Of a DNA stretch of 64,000 bases, positions 25,344 through 38,900 are shown piece by piece (position 1 is the stretch's first letter; every line of letters begins with the position of its first letter). Origin of the DNA: Anastatus disparis (taxonomy: Eukaryota > Arthropoda > Insecta > Hymenoptera > Eupelmidae); contig JAFFSR010000243.1 of the NCBI GenBank assembly GCA_017163975.1, forward strand, positions 2,170,001-2,234,000. Reading direction: 5' to 3'. The position numbers were made by a program, and so were the translations under genes. The notes under the pieces were generated by a model. The model worked only from the letters and a program-made list of their open reading frames with translations. It had not been told where the DNA came from and searched no databases.

Positions 25344-26791
25344 CAACCTGGGATTTTTTCTGTTTCAAATAAAATGTAGAGTACACTAGAATATGCGGCC
25401 GACAAAATTGCTACCGAAATATGATAGAAATCACAAGAAAATTAATTGAAAATAAGTAATAGTACCCTGTAGAACTCAACTGTCTAAGGACAATTATTTT
25501 ATGTCTAAATTATTCTAAATAAGACATAAATATATTAAATTTGAAAAACTTATTTAACAAAAATTTATAAATAGCAATAAAAATAAATAACTTATATATG
25601 AGAAAAATGAGCAAAACTTTTAATTTTATGAATAAATCAAAAATGAATTTTTTTCTTAAAGCATGTTGTTAATTAATGTTTTATTTAATATCATTAACAC
25701 TATTAAATTTTACATAATATTATTACTTTTAAATTATTATCATTTCTCAGTTCTTTTACTGTATTCGTTTGCTAAAATTCGTTTACTAAATTGCAGTATG
25801 CCTTTTACAATATTATAATTTGAGATTTTCAAGCATTCCCACATTATATTAACAATGTGTCAAAAAAAAACTTAATTTTTTTATAAATTCCTTTAAAAAA
25901 TTATGTATTTAAAAATTTAATTATTAAATACTTAAATATGAACAATGAATTAATATTTCTAATAATAATAACAATTCTTTAATTGATAAGTAAACACTAA
26001 AATCTAGGTTTCATATAAAGAAATATTTTAGTGATATGTATAGAATTATTTGTCAGTCTAATACCCTAGTAGAAATTAAAACGATCTTTTTACCATTTTA
26101 TGCCTATTGCTTTGAAATGAAGAGTTGAAAATGGGAATTTTTATGGCTATTTCTTTAACCAATATAAAATGTTTTTCTACCTATGTAATGCTGATAAAAT
26201 AATAACATTTTATGCTCATTTTCGAGGATTAAAATGTGATCTTAGAAAAATATTCATAATTAAATCTTAATAAAGAAAGAATTCATACTGTATATTTTAG
26301 CGATAAAATGTTGAATTATAAAAAATGGAAAAATATCGATTTAATAGACAATTAAAAAAAAAAAGTTTGAATAAAAATTGAAAAAAAAATGATTTTAAAT
26401 TAACATGAATTATTTTTAGCACTGCAAATTTACTTTTTTACAAAGAATGAAATTTTTAGAAATTTCATTTTTTATTTTAACCTACTGAGTTCGAGACCCC
26501 TTTCCCAGTTAAAAAGTAAATATTTTTTCATATGTTTGACTTATTTTGAGTTCCTCTAGGTGCGCTTCGGAAGTTTAAGAAACCTAAAGCATCCATAAGT
26601 GTAATGTCAAACACATCTAATGAGAAAATTTTTTAAATCATTTTATAATTTAAGAAATTTTTAGTAATACTTATAAAAAGAAAAACCCCGAAAAAGGAAA
26701 GCAAACGGCAATAGAAGACTTAGTAGCCGAAGCTCTTGAGCGTGTATGCACCGTAGGCGGGTCAGCTCGGCAAGTGTATATGCACCTATAT

Positions 26792-26799
<8 letters not shown>
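25344..26799. other. AT-rich interior of X, no gene seen
   Basis: No open frame of note, no RNA gene. Long A and T runs. This may be original X interior or later insertion; nothing decides. Confidence 0.5.
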
Positions 26800-26845
<46 letters not shown>

Positions 26846-27102
26846 GGCCATAACTATATCAACGAAGATAGACGCTTATAGAAGCGTACTTTGAATGGGC
26901 GGACGGGGGCTCAAAATCTAAAGCTTATGTCCTCCAGCCACGTGGTGACGCTACTAAAATGCCATGTATTTCTATATCTATATATACACCGATGTTTTCA
27001 TATATATAGATATACACGTAATGTTAAAGTATCCTCCAAAAGCTAGGCCCCCAAAGTTAACCCAGAAGTACGCTTCTATAAGCGTCTATCTTCGTTCGTA
27101 CA
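26800..27102. mobile_element. (TA)n followed by a palindromic MITE (M4)
   Basis: After (TA)n at 26800-26840, imperfect inverted repeats run from TGTACG (26841) to CGTACA (27102). They share AACGAAGATAGACGCTTATA and GGGGGC-type blocks. No coding potential. Confidence 0.7.
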
Positions 27103-27500
27103 TTTATATACATAATCGGATCAAACAATTAAATTTTTTATACTTTTACATTCATGCGAAATTTAATTTTTATTATTCAAGTCCAATAATAATAGGAAAG
27201 TACTCAGGTCGTCTAAGGTAAAAACCGAACGATCACTGTATCTGTTTATGCGTAAAAGGAATAATAAAAATCTCTATTAAATAAAATAATTTTTAATTCT
27301 ATCAAAATACAAAACATTTAAAAATTATTTTTTCATAGTTCTCATCTTAGTTTTTCAAAGATGAAGAAAAAAAACGAACACGCGTTTAGTTATCGATACA
27401 GCTGAAAGCTATAAAAATTCCTAAGTCGAACAGATACGAAGACCGTTCATGATATATATATCATCCTGTATTATATAGTTATATTAAAAATTCAGTTTCA

Positions 27501-27692
27501 GCCCCCCCACTCCCCCCCATTCCCCCCACAGCTCCCAATAATGTTTTGTAAGGAATTCCTACAAAATAACGTAAAATTGTTTGTAATTCTACGATATTTT
27601 GTAACCATTCACTCCCTCTATAGGTCCCCCCCCCCCCCCCGCCCCCCCCCCCCCCCGTACTGCCCCCGCCATCACCCCCCCTGCCCCCCACT
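27501..27692. repeat. Poly-C / G-quadruplex-prone tract
   Basis: Two clusters of C runs of 5 to 16 bases (27501-27535 and 27625-27692) in an otherwise AT-rich region. The minus strand has many G runs and could fold as G-quadruplexes. The minus-strand glycine-rich frame is a reading of the tract. Confidence 0.85.
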
Positions 27693-27937
27693 CGTGTAAT
27701 GACTCGTATAACAGTTTATAACTTGCATGCATTATTATGTTAATTAATATAATGTGGTATATCTAATGAAAAACGAAATTATATTTTTAATACTAAAATT
27801 TTATTATATAATACTTTGATATTTATACATTAATAAAATTATTAATAGATAAAAAAATTTGTTCTTTATATTATTAATTAATGAATTAAGACTTCTTGTT
27901 AAAACATTTACATGAAGAATAAGTAATTATATTTATA

Positions 27938-29247
27938 AAACACATGATATATCTGAAAAAACAAATAATAATTTAATTATGATTGTTTATTTATATAAAT
28001 AAACAATCGAGTTTCCACACCACCTTACATTTCAAACTAGTTATTATGATGAATTGCATTCATATATTTAATTTAATTGGAAATGATGTTGAAGTAAATG
28101 ATATTATCGATCAACATTCAATGAATTATTTAAATAATCCAATTGAAGACCACTTAAATTATGAAGAAGAATATGAATATTATTTAGAAAGCTTAAATGA
28201 TAATATTTCAGAGGATACAGAAATTTCTCAATTAAATAATATTATTAATTCATATATTGGCGGGAATGAAGAAAAAGTTGAATACAATAATTGGAATAAA
28301 GTACCAGAATATTATAAATATTACGTTAATAAAATTATAGAATATAAAATTCAAATATGTGAACCAATAACAGAATATTATATTAATCGAAATTATCAAA
28401 TTTATTCTAGATATTTATTACGATTAGTTAATATTATTAAGAACATATTTGATCAAAATTTATAAAAGTGAGTAATAAAAAGTAAGTTTAATATTTCAAA
28501 ATTATTTTATTTTATATATATACAAATTAAAATCATTAAAATAATATAATGATTTAATGATCTTATGAATATTAATAATAATTACATCACTTATTTTTGA
28601 ATATTAAAGTAAACAAATTTTTAAATTTTAGTATAAAATATTGATATATCTTAAAAAATGTAAAAATAAGTCAAAAAGATATCAAAAAGGAATTATATCA
28701 AAATAATCCTATAAATCTTAAGACATAAATAAACATTATGATATATCAAATATAATATTAATAAAATTTTTATACCAAATAATTATTTAAAAATTTTTAT
28801 ATAGTTTTAAATTTATTATAATTTTGATCATTAATATCATTTAATTAATAATAAGTTATTTTTTAACTTATATATTGTACGATATCACTATTTTTTTATT
28901 CATATTCAATACATAAAATAAATTATATTATAAATGTATAACTAATCTATGTAATATTATCTATAAAATAAAGTGGTTTTTAGGGCTCTTGGCGAGGGTT
29001 TCCACTAATCAAAAAATCTAACGCGCCGTAACGTTACCTCTATATTTCACACAGTTAAAATATATTAGTTAAATTAAAATCTATATTTAAATATTGAAAA
29101 ATTTATACAATTAAATTAAATATATGAATGCAATTCATCATAATAACTAGTTTGAAATGTAAGGTGGTGTGGAAACTCGTTTAGTTTATAAGGTATAAAC
29201 AATCATAATTAAATTATTATTTGTTTTTCAGATATATCATGTGATTT
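27938..29247. mobile_element. 1.3-kb inverted-repeat unit enclosing an orphan ORF
   Basis: Arms 27938-28079 and 29108-29247 are inverse copies (about 90 percent by eye). Both contain CACATGATATATCTGAAAAA and the stretch TTTCCACACCACCTTACATT. The left arm covers the first codons of the ORF at 27983-28465, so the right arm is an antisense copy of the ORF's 5' end. The 640 bp after the ORF are AT-rich and empty. It may be a small DNA transposon or an inverted duplication of a gene start. Confidence 0.7.
27983..28465 (+). CDS. Hypothetical protein, 160 codons (139 from the second start)
   Basis: I do not recognise this protein. It is one of the few open frames here that is neither a repeat reading nor a transposon relic. 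Starts are possible at 27983, 28046 or 28049; the Met pair at 28046 lies after the region where the two inverted arms differ and may be the real start. The product is rich in Asn, Tyr, Ile and Glu, with an acidic stretch (EDHLNYEEEYEYYLES) near residues 52-67 and a more basic C-terminal third ending KNIFDQNL. No signal peptide, membrane segment or zinc ligands are evident. No promoter or intron was identified. Length and lack of stops in such AT-rich DNA suggest recent or selected coding, but chance cannot be excluded. Confidence 0.45.
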   Translation: MFIYINKQSSFHTTLHFKLVIMMNCIHIFNLIGNDVEVNDIIDQHSMNYLNNPIEDHLNYEEEYEYYLESLNDNISEDTEISQLNNIINSYIGGNEEKVEYNNWNKVPEYYKYYVNKIIEYKIQICEPITEYYINRNYQIYSRYLLRLVNIIKNIFDQNL

Positions 29248-29646
29248 ATAAATGATTAATTTTTCTTTTATTGGTAAAATATATGTAAGATATGCATAAT
29301 CACCAATGGAGGTTGGCGAGCAGAGCGAGCAGGAGGATACCCCCCTAGTATATATATATATATATGTATACACATGTCATAGAAACGAAAACCAAAACTT
29401 TTCTTTTCTATGCGACGAAAATTTTATAATTTCAATTCCAAATATTTACAAAAATAATTTACTTTTAATCACAATCATAAAGAAATAGATTTAATAGTAA
29501 TTAAGATTAATAAATTAATATACGCACATTATAGCGAATTTCAATATTAAAAATTTTAGATGCATAAAAAGTTTTTGATAAATAATTTTTATTTTGTTTT
29601 TAATCATTATTTTTATATAAGGAAAAAAGAAAAAATATACAATATA
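29248..29646. other. AT-rich, no gene
   Basis: Contains a short (TA)n-like run at 29348-29366 and nothing else that I can support. Confidence 0.5.
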
Positions 29647-29798
29647 AACCTTTTAAGGACGGGACTGGTCAATATTTCCACCACTCAAGTATCATAATAT
29701 TTTTGAGTGATTTTGAGGATAATATTATATTAAAAAACTCAAAAATATTATGATACTCGAGTGGTCGAAATATCGACCAGTCCCGTCTTTAAAAGGTT
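29647..29798. mobile_element. 152-bp palindromic MITE (M5)
   Basis: Arms beginning AACCTTTTAAGGACGGGACT are inverse over about 60 bp around a short AT-rich loop. The target duplication is not clear. Confidence 0.8.
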
Positions 29799-30650
29799 AA
29801 GTTAATAAAGGGAAACAATTCTAGCCTCAAATAATATTTCTGTTTTTGCTTCTTTCCTTGATTCCTTTAAGGATGCACACACTTGTAAAGTACAGATCTG
29901 TAAGCTATAAACCTCGCTTCTTTAGATGTACGATCCTGCAAGCGTTCTTTCATTTTCAAATTTTATTTTAACTTTTTAAACAAAATGATTTTTTTCGATC
30001 TTATTATTATTCGGTCATAATTGTTCCCCTTTTAAATAGCAATAAAAATAATTATAAAATTAATTCAAGAAAAAATTTAAGGAGCGAAAAACACAAGAAG
30101 AAAAAAAATTAAATAAATTATTAACAATGGCGATTCGTAAGAAACTGTAATTTTACATATATGTCGAATAATATTGCAAATAAAATTAAATAACAAAGGA
30201 AATACTATATCAATTTCTCTTTTTAAAATCATTAAATTCTAGCAAAATAGGCATATTTTATATCGTTTTAAAGAGAATTTCAATTGCAATATTATAGAGA
30301 TATTAAATTTAGACCGTAATTAGTTAATAACGATTTATAATGATTTTTAACAATTTAAGGAAAATTGTAAAAGATCAAGAGACAAAATAGGGCTTTTCTA
30401 AGGGAGGTGGCATATCTTTCCAGATATACCCCCCTCTGCTGCAAGAAAAACTTCTATACCCTAGTCTCTCTCTTTGTCTTACACATTACTCAAGGCCAAA
30501 GTTCAAATTTTGGGAGGGTTTTGACCTCTTAAGAAAAGCAAAGGCCAATAGAAATCATGTAAAAAAAGCGTTAGAAAAACAATTTTCTCTAATTGGAGAA
30601 AATTGTTAGATAATTTTGTAGATTATCTATTAGCATGCTACAGTATTAGT
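29799..30650. other. No gene recognised
   Basis: AT-rich sequence with a slightly GC-richer stretch at 30390-30540 (AAGGGAGGTGGCATATC...). No open frame or RNA gene. Confidence 0.5.
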
Positions 30651-30654
30651 TGTT

Positions 30655-30705
30655 TAGGTATAAAAAGGGCCTGACCGACCGATGTACACACACTCCATAA
30701 TTTTT
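30655..30705 (+). promoter_or_regulatory. Promoter-like TATA box
   Basis: TATAAAAAGGGCC at 30659-30671 is a strong TATA-box match. It is followed about 30 bp later by a candidate start-site region (CCGATGTACACACACTCC). A GT-rich splice-donor-like AAGTAAGTAATT lies at 31047-31058. It could drive an LTR-type or host transcript reading right into 31.0-31.6 kb. Sequence alone cannot show activity. Confidence 0.4.
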
Positions 30706-31606
30706 CTCGCTCGAGTTCACTTCTCGAGATCGAACTTAGATTTTTTCTCTAAAATTTCATTTTCTTGAATTAACTTAGAAATTTTTCTCATTTTTTTTAT
30801 CGTGATTTACTGTTTGAATTTTCTATCAGAACAGAATCATACTTATTGTAACTTAAAGGATTTTCAAAAAAATTTTACTTTTTCATAACTCGATTCGATT
30901 TAGATTTAAAATTTTTAATAGTAAATAAATCCGAAAAAATATTTTGTTAATTTTGTATCACATTTTTTTTTAATTGAATAAATAACTTCAAATTTAAATA
31001 ACATCTTTTTATTTCGAAAAGGAGTTCACCTTATATTCTTTTCTAAAAGTAAGTAATTTTTTATTGTAACGTTTTCACGTAATTGATCTATTATATTGTG
31101 GGTATCTTTTTATCACGACTAAGCTTGGTAAATCCAAGTAGTGAAATTGCGTGAAGGTAATTAATTTAATAAGACGATATTTAAAATGAGCTGTTTGATT
31201 TATTATTACGTTAGTCGCGAGAGAGAGATATGTCCACTACACTACTGGTGTAAAATCGCTGATACGTCCTCGCTGCGCCGATCGTGGATTCGTGCTTCTT
31301 TATGCTCTGGTCGGGTTCGAGTAATCTACATCTCTCTTGGTGCTCTAGTGCCTCGTAGCCTAGTAGGCCGCGGCGTGGTTCGCCCGGTCGTATTTATACT
31401 TGCTGGGTTCGTTGTTTCCCACTTCTTTATTCTTCTAGAAGTTTCTACCTCGTAGCTTCTGTTTTTTCATGCTTCACTTTGTTCGTTCTCTACAGGTCTT
31501 AACTTGTCAGCTAGTTCGTCATCATTTCTTTCGATCACAAGTTGTTGCTAGCTGGTTTCAGACGTCTAATCAGCGCTTTCTTACTGGCTTAATCATTTAG
31601 TTTAAT
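30706..31606 (+). other. GC-richer block downstream of the TATA box, unassigned
   Basis: The part 31190-31606 is clearly richer in G and C than its surroundings. A frame at 31186-31455 (89 codons) is Arg-, Ser- and Val-rich with no recognisable domain, and I do not call it a gene. TGTAACG at about 31065 matches the start of the LTR family in this window and could mark an LTR edge. The block ends at the S2 terminus. Confidence 0.35.
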
Positions 31607-32690
31607 CCCACACAGCATGACAGAATTTTGAAATAATTTCATGAAATATTACAAGTAATAATACGTTGAAAGCATTTAAAAAGAACTTAGAAAGATAACA
31701 ATATTCTTTTAAAAAGAATTTATGAAATAATACACAGGAAGATTACAAGATCTTTACAAAAATAATACCAAAAAGAAAACGAAAGTTAAAACATGAAATA
31801 TTACACGAATCCTTACTGAAAGGACTTTGAAAGGACTTCTTGAAAGGAAACAAGAAAGAACTCAGAAATCTTCCAACGATTCAAGTCATAAAATAATTTA
31901 GAAAGATTTTCGGAATGATCTAAGGTATTCTTTCACCAAATCATTTCAAGATTCATTCAAAACAAAATAAATTTTGAAATAATTTCATGAAATATTATAT
32001 ATGTTGAAACATAAAGATTAGTAAATATTCTTTAAAAGAATTTAAATACAATTACAAAAATAATACAAGAAAAAATTAAACACTAAAAGGATTTTGAAAA
32101 GACTTGAAAGACAAGAAAGAACTCAGAACTCTTTCAAAGGTTCCAGTCGTAAAATAATTCAGAAAGATTTTCGAAATAATCTAAGTCATTCTTTCACCGA
32201 ATAATTTCAATATTCTTCCAAAAAGCTTTAACGTAATAATTTCATATGAGATTTTCGTGAAATCTCACGAATCCTTACATGAAATAATTTAAAAATCTTT
32301 TTGAAATAGTTCATGAAAGAACTTATCATGACGAAAAAGTTATTACATGAATCCTTACTTAAAGTACTTTGAAAAGACTTCTTGAAAGAAAACAAGAAAG
32401 AACTCAGAAATCTTACAAAGGTTCTAATCATAAAAAAATTTAGAAAAATTTTCGGAATGGTCTAAGGTATTCTTTTACCGAATCATTTCAAGATTCATTC
32501 AAAAAGCATTCATGTAATAATTCATGCAATATTTTGGTAAAGTCTTTAGAAATCATACATGTGATAATTTTAAAATAATTCATGAAAGAACTTATCATGA
32601 CGAGAATAAAAGTTATTACATGAATCCTTACTAAATGGACTTTGAAAAGACTTTTTAAAAGAAAACGTGAAATATAACATAATTATTTAG
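31607..32690. mobile_element. S2: repeat-filled element, left end
   Basis: Starts CCCACACAGCATGACAG, the terminal sequence shared with S1 and S3. The interior has tandem units of about 260-280 bp (markers at about 31920, 32180 and 32461) built from words such as TTTCATGAAA, GAATCCTTACT and GGACTTTGAAAGG. The vocabulary differs from S1 and S3 but matches 51350-52000. No right end is present locally. Confidence 0.6.
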
Positions 32691-32848
32691 AAATATTTTC
32701 GAGATTAGTTTATAATTTATCCGCTTGATGACGGTATCTCTTACTCTCGCAAGCGGTAAGAGTGCTTCCCGTTTCATATATAAGGAAAATAAGAATCTAA
32801 AATGGAAACTATAAATTTTTATGCGTACGATGTCTGCGTTATCATAAT
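32691..32848. other. Non-repetitive island before S3
   Basis: A GC-richer stretch (GCTTGATGACGGTATCTC, CAAGCGGTAAGAGTGC) comparable in position and character to the island in S1 at 13195-13440. It may be core sequence of the S2 element. Confidence 0.35.
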
Positions 32849-32999
32849 CCACACGGCATGAAAGATATCATTGGAATATTCCGAAATATTCCAATAAAAT
32901 ATTTCATTATAATATGTATGAAAGCTTTATAAAAGAAAACAGAAATATTTCTGGAATATTGCAAAGAAAACTTTCTGCAAAGAACCCCTGGAAGCCTCC

Positions 33000-35900
33000 G
33001 TAAACCTTCCAAGGAAGATTCCGTTGAAAGATTAATGAATCATTGCACCGAAAGATATCATAGAAGCTTTATAGAAGACTCCGTTTTCCTTTCAGGGAAA
33101 TGTTGGGAATTTTCACTAGAATATTCAGACATAAGTCCCCTGAAAGCTTCCGTCAACCTTCCAAGGAAGATTCCGTTGGAAGATTGATGAATCTTTGCAC
33201 CGGAAGATTTCATGAAAGCTTGAATGGAAGACTCCGTTTACCTTTTAACGAAATATTGGAAATTGTCATTAAAACATTCCAGTGGAAGGCTACTAAAAGC
33301 TTCTGTAAACCTTCCAAGGAAGATTCCGTTGAAAGATTAATGAATCATCGCACCGTAAGATTTCATGGAGGCTTAAATAGAAGAGTTTGTTTACCTTTCA
33401 GTAATATATTGAAAATTGTCATTAACACATTCCAGTGGAAGGCTCCTGAAAGCTTCCGTAAACTTCCAAGAAAGATTCCGTTAAAAGATTGATGAATTAT
33501 TGCACCAAAAGATTTCATAAAAGCTTGAATGGAAGACTTCGTTTACCTTTCAGTGAAATATTAGAAATTGTCATTTAAACATTCCAGTGAAAGGCTCCTG
33601 GAAGCTTCCGTGAATCTTCCAAGAAAGATTCCGTTGGAAGATTGATGAATCATTGCACCGAAAGATATCATGAAAGCTTGAATGAAAGACTCCATTTACC
33701 TTTCAGCGAAATATTGAAAATTGTCATTAACACATTCCAATGGTAGGCTCTTGAAAGCTTTCGTAAACTTCCAAGAAAGATTCCGTTAAAAGATTGATGA
33801 ATTATTGCACCAAAAGATTTCATGAAAGCTTGAATCAAAGACTTTGTTAACCTTTCAGTGAAATATTGGAAATTGTCATTGAAACATTCCAGTGGAAGGC
33901 TCCTGGAAGCTTCTGTGAATCTTCCAAGAAAGATTCCGTTGGAAGATTGATGAATCATTGCACCGAAAGATTTGATGGAAGCTTTATAGAAGATTTTTTT
34001 TCTTTTCCTTGGGAAATGTTGGGACTTTTTTGGAATATTCCGACTTAAGTCTCCTGAAAGATTACGTAAACCTTTCAAGGAAGATTCCGTAGGAAGATTG
34101 ATGAATCATTGCACCAAAAGATTTCATGGAAGCTTGAATAAAAGACTCCATTTACCTTCCAGCGGAATATTAAAAATTGCCATTGAAACATTCCAGTGGA
34201 AGGCTTCTGAAAGCTCTCGTAAACCTTCCAAGGAAGATTACGTTGGAAGATTGATAAATCATTGCACCAAAAGATTTTATGGAAGCTTAAATGGAAAACT
34301 TCGTTTACCTTTTAGCGATATATTAGAAATTGTCATTAAAACATTCGAGTAGAAGGCTCCTGAAAGCTTCCGTAAACCTTCCGAAAAAGATTTCGTTGGA
34401 AGATTGAGGAATCATTGCACCGAACGATTTCATGAAAGCTTTATAGAAGACTCCGTTTCCTTTCGGGGAAATGTTGGGAATTTTCACTGGAATATTCCGA
34501 CTTAAGTCTCCTGGAAGATTCCGTAAACCTTCCAAGGAAGATACCGTAGGAAGATTGATGAATCATTGCACCGAAAGATTTCATAGAAGCTTGAATGAAA
34601 GACTCCGTTTACCTTTCAGCGAAATATTGAAAATTGTCATTAAAACATTCCAGTGGAAGGCTCCTGAAAGCTTCCGTAAACTTCCAAGAAAGATTCCGTT
34701 AAAAGATTGATGAATTATCGCACCAAAAGATTTCATGAAAGCTTGAATAGAAGACTTCGTTTACCTTTCAGTGAAATATTAGAAATTGTCATTTAAACGT
34801 TCCAGTGGAAGGCTCCTGGAAGCTTCCGTAAATCTTCCAAGAAAGATTCCGTTGGAAGATTGATGAATCATTGCACCGAAAGATTTGATGGAAGCTTTAT
34901 AGAAGATTTCGTTTTCCTTTCGGGGAAATGTTGGGACTTTTTACTGGAATATTCCGACTTAAGTCTCCTGAAAGATTACGTAAACCTTTCAAGGAAGATT
35001 CCGTAGGAAGATTGATGAATCATTGCACCAAAAGATTTCATGGAAGCTTGAATAAAAGACTCCATTTACCTTTCAGCGGAATATTAAAAATTGTCATTGA
35101 AACATTCCAGTGGAAGGCTTCTGAAAGCTCTCGTAAACCTTCCAAGGAAGATTACGTTGGAAGATTGATAAATCATTGCACCGAAAGATTTTATGGAAGC
35201 TTCAATGGAAAACTTCGTTTAGCTTTTAGCGATATATTAGAAATTGTCATTGAAACATTCAAGTGGAAGGCTCCTGAAAGCTTCCGTAAACCTTCCGAAA
35301 AAGATTTCGTTGGAAGATTGAGGAATCATTGCACCGAACGATTTCATGAAAGCTTTATAGAAGACTCCGTTTCCTTTCGGGGAAATGTTGGAAATTTTTA
35401 CTGGAATATTCCGACTTAAGTCTCCTGGAAGATTCCGTAAACCTTCCAAGGAAGATACCGTAGGAAGATTGATGAATCATTGCACCGAAAGATTTCATAG
35501 AAGCTTGAATGAAAGACTCCGTTTACCTTTCAGCGAAATATTGAAAATTGTCATTAAAACATTCCAGTGGAAGGCTCCTGAAAGCTTCCGTAAACTTCCA
35601 AGAAAGATTCCGTTAAATGATTGATGAATTATTGCACCTAAAGATTTCATGAAAGCTTGAATAGAAGACTTCGTTTACCTTTCAGTGAAATATTAGAAAT
35701 TGTCATTTAAACATTCCAGTGGAAGGCTCCTGGAAGCTTCCGTAAATCTTCCAAGAAAGATTCCGTTGGGAGATTGATGAATCATTGCACCGAAAGATTT
35801 GATGGAAGCTTTATAGAAGATTTCGTTTTCCTTTCGGGGAAATGGTGGGAAGTTTCAATGGAATATTCCGACTTAAATCTCCTGCAAGATTCCGTTAACC

Positions 35901-38900
35901 TTTTAAGGAAGATTCCGTAGAAAGTTTGATGAATCATTGCACCGAAAGATATCATGGAAGCTTAAACGAAAGACTCCATTTACCTTTCAGCGAAATATTA
36001 AAAATTGTTATTAAAACATTCCAGTGGAAGGCTCCTGAAAACTTCCGTAAACCTTCCAAGGAAGATTACGTTGGAAGATTGATGAATCATTGCACCGGAA
36101 GATTTCATGTAGGCTTGAATGGAAGACTTCGTTTACCTATTAGCGATATATTAGAAATTGTCATTAAAACTTTCCAGTGGAAGGCTCCTGAAAGCTTCCG
36201 TAAAGCTTCCAAGAAAGATTCCGTTGGAAGATTGATGAATCATTGCACCGAAAGATTTGATGGAAGCTTTATAGAAGATTTCGTTTTCCTTTCGGGGAAA
36301 TGTTGGGACTTTTTACTGGAATATTCCGACTTAAGTCTCCTGAAAGATTACGTAAACCTTTCAAGGAAGATTCCGTAGGGAGATTGATGAATCATTGCAC
36401 CAAAAGATTTCATGAAAGCTTGAATGAGAGACTCCATTTACCTTTCAGCGGAATATTAAAAATTGTCATTGAAACATTCCAGTGGAAGGCTCCTGAAAGC
36501 TCTCGTAAACCTTCCAAGGAAGATTACGTTGAAAGATTGATGAATCATTGCACCGGAAGATTTTATGGAAGCTTAAATGGAAGACTTCGTTTACCTTTTA
36601 GCGATATATTAGAAATTGTCATTGAAACATTCCAGTGGAAAGCTCCTGACAGCTTCCGTAAACCTTCCGAAGAAGATTTCGTTGGAAGATTGAGGAATCA
36701 TTGCACCAAAAGATTTCATGGAAGCTTGAATGAAAGACTCCATTTACCTTTCAGCGGAATATTAAAAATTGTCATTGAAACATTCCAGTGAAAGGCTCCT
36801 GAAAGCTCTCGTAAACCTTTGAAGGAAGATAACGTTGAAAGATTGATGAATCATTGCTCCGGAAGATTTTATGGAAGCTTAAATGGAAGACTTCGTTTAC
36901 CTTTTAGCGATATATAATAAATTGTCATTGAAACATTCCAGTGGAAGGCTCGTGAAAGCTTCCGTAAACCTTCCGAAGAAGATTCCGTTGGAAGATTGAT
37001 AAATCATTGCACCGAAAGATTTTATGAAAGCTTAAATGTAAGACTTCGTTTACCTTTTAGCGATATATTAGAAATTGTCATTGAAACATTCCAGTGGAAG
37101 GCTCCTGAAAGCTTCCGTAAACCTTCCGAAGAAGATTTCGTTGGAAGATTGAGGAATCATTGCACCAAAAGATTTCATGGAAGCTTGAATGAAAGACTCC
37201 ATTTACCTTTCAGCGGAATATTAAAAATTGTCATTGAAACATTCCAGTGGAAGGCTCTTGAAAGCTCTCGTGAACCTTTCAAGGAAGATTACGTTGAAAG
37301 ATTGATGAATCATTGCACCGGAAGATTTTATGGAAGCTTAAATGGAAGACTTCGTTTACCTTTTAGCGATATATTAGAAATTGTCATTGAAACATTCCAG
37401 TGGAAGGCTGCTGAAAGCTTCCGTAAACCTTCCGAAGAAGATTCCGTTGGAAGATTGATAAATCATTGCACCAAAAGATTTTATGGAAGCTTAAATGGAA
37501 GACTTCGTTTACCTTTTAGCGATATATTAGAAATTGTCATTGAAACATTCCAGTGGAAGGCTCCTGGAAGCTTCCGTAAATCTTCTAAGAAAGATTCCGT
37601 TGGAAGATTGATGAATCATTGCACCGAAAGATTTTATGGAAGCTTTATAGAAGACTTCGTTTTCCTTTTGGGAAAATGTTTGGAATTTTTACTGGAATAT
37701 TCCGACTTAAGTCTCCTGGAAGATTCCGTAAACCTTCCAAGGAAGATTCCGTAGGAAGATTGATGAATCATTGCACCGAAAGATTTCATAGAAGCTTGAA
37801 TGAAAGACTCCGTTTACCTTTCAGCGAAATATTGAAAATTGTCATTAAAACATTCTAGTGGAAGGCTCCTGAAAGCTCTCGTAAACCTTCCGAAGAAGAT
37901 TCCGTTGGAAGATTGATGAATCATTGCACCGAAAGATTTCATGGATGCCTGAATGAAAGACTCCATTTACCTTTCAGCGGAATATTAAAAATTGTCATTG
38001 AAACTTTCCAGTGGAAGGCTCCTGAAAGCTTCCGTAAAGCTTCCAAGAAAGATTCCGTTGGAAGATTGATGAATCATTGCACCGAAAGATTTGATGGAAG
38101 CTTTATAGAAGATTTCGTTTTCCTTTCGGGGAAATGTTGGGACTTTTTACTGGAATATTCCGACTTAAGTCTCCTGAAAGATTACGTAAACCTTTCAAGG
38201 AAGATTCCGTAGGGAGATTGATGAATCATTGCACCAAAAGATTTCATGGAAGCTTGAATGGAAGACTCCATTTACCTTTCAGCGGAATATTAAAAATTGT
38301 CATTGAAACATTCCAGTGGAAGGCTCCTGAAAGCTCTCGTAAACCTTCCAAGGAAGATTACGTTGAAAGATTGATGAATCATTGCACCGGAAGATTTTAT
38401 GGAAGCTTAAATGGAAGACTTCGTTTACCTTTTAGCGATATATTAGAAATTGTCATTGAAACATTCCAGTGGAAAGCTCCTGACAGCTTCCGTAAACCTT
38501 CCGAAGAAGATTTCGTTGGAAGATTGAGGAATCATTGCACCAAAAGATTTCATGGAAGCTTGGATGAAAGACTCCATTTACCTTTCAGCGGAATATTAAA
38601 AATTGTCATTGAAACATTCCAGTGGAAGGCTCCTGAAAGCTCTCGTAAACCTTTGAAGGAAGATAACGTTGAAAGATTGATGAATCATTGCTCCGGAAGA
38701 TTTTATGGAAGCTTAAATGGAAGACTTCGTTTACCTTTTAGCGATATATAATAAATTGTCATTGAAACATTCCAGTGGAAGGCTCGTGAAAGCTTCCGTA
38801 AACCTTCCGAAGAAGATTCCGTTGGAAGATTGATAAATCATTGCACCGAAAGATTTTATGGAAGCTTAAATGGAAGACTTCGTTTACCTTTTAGCGATAT

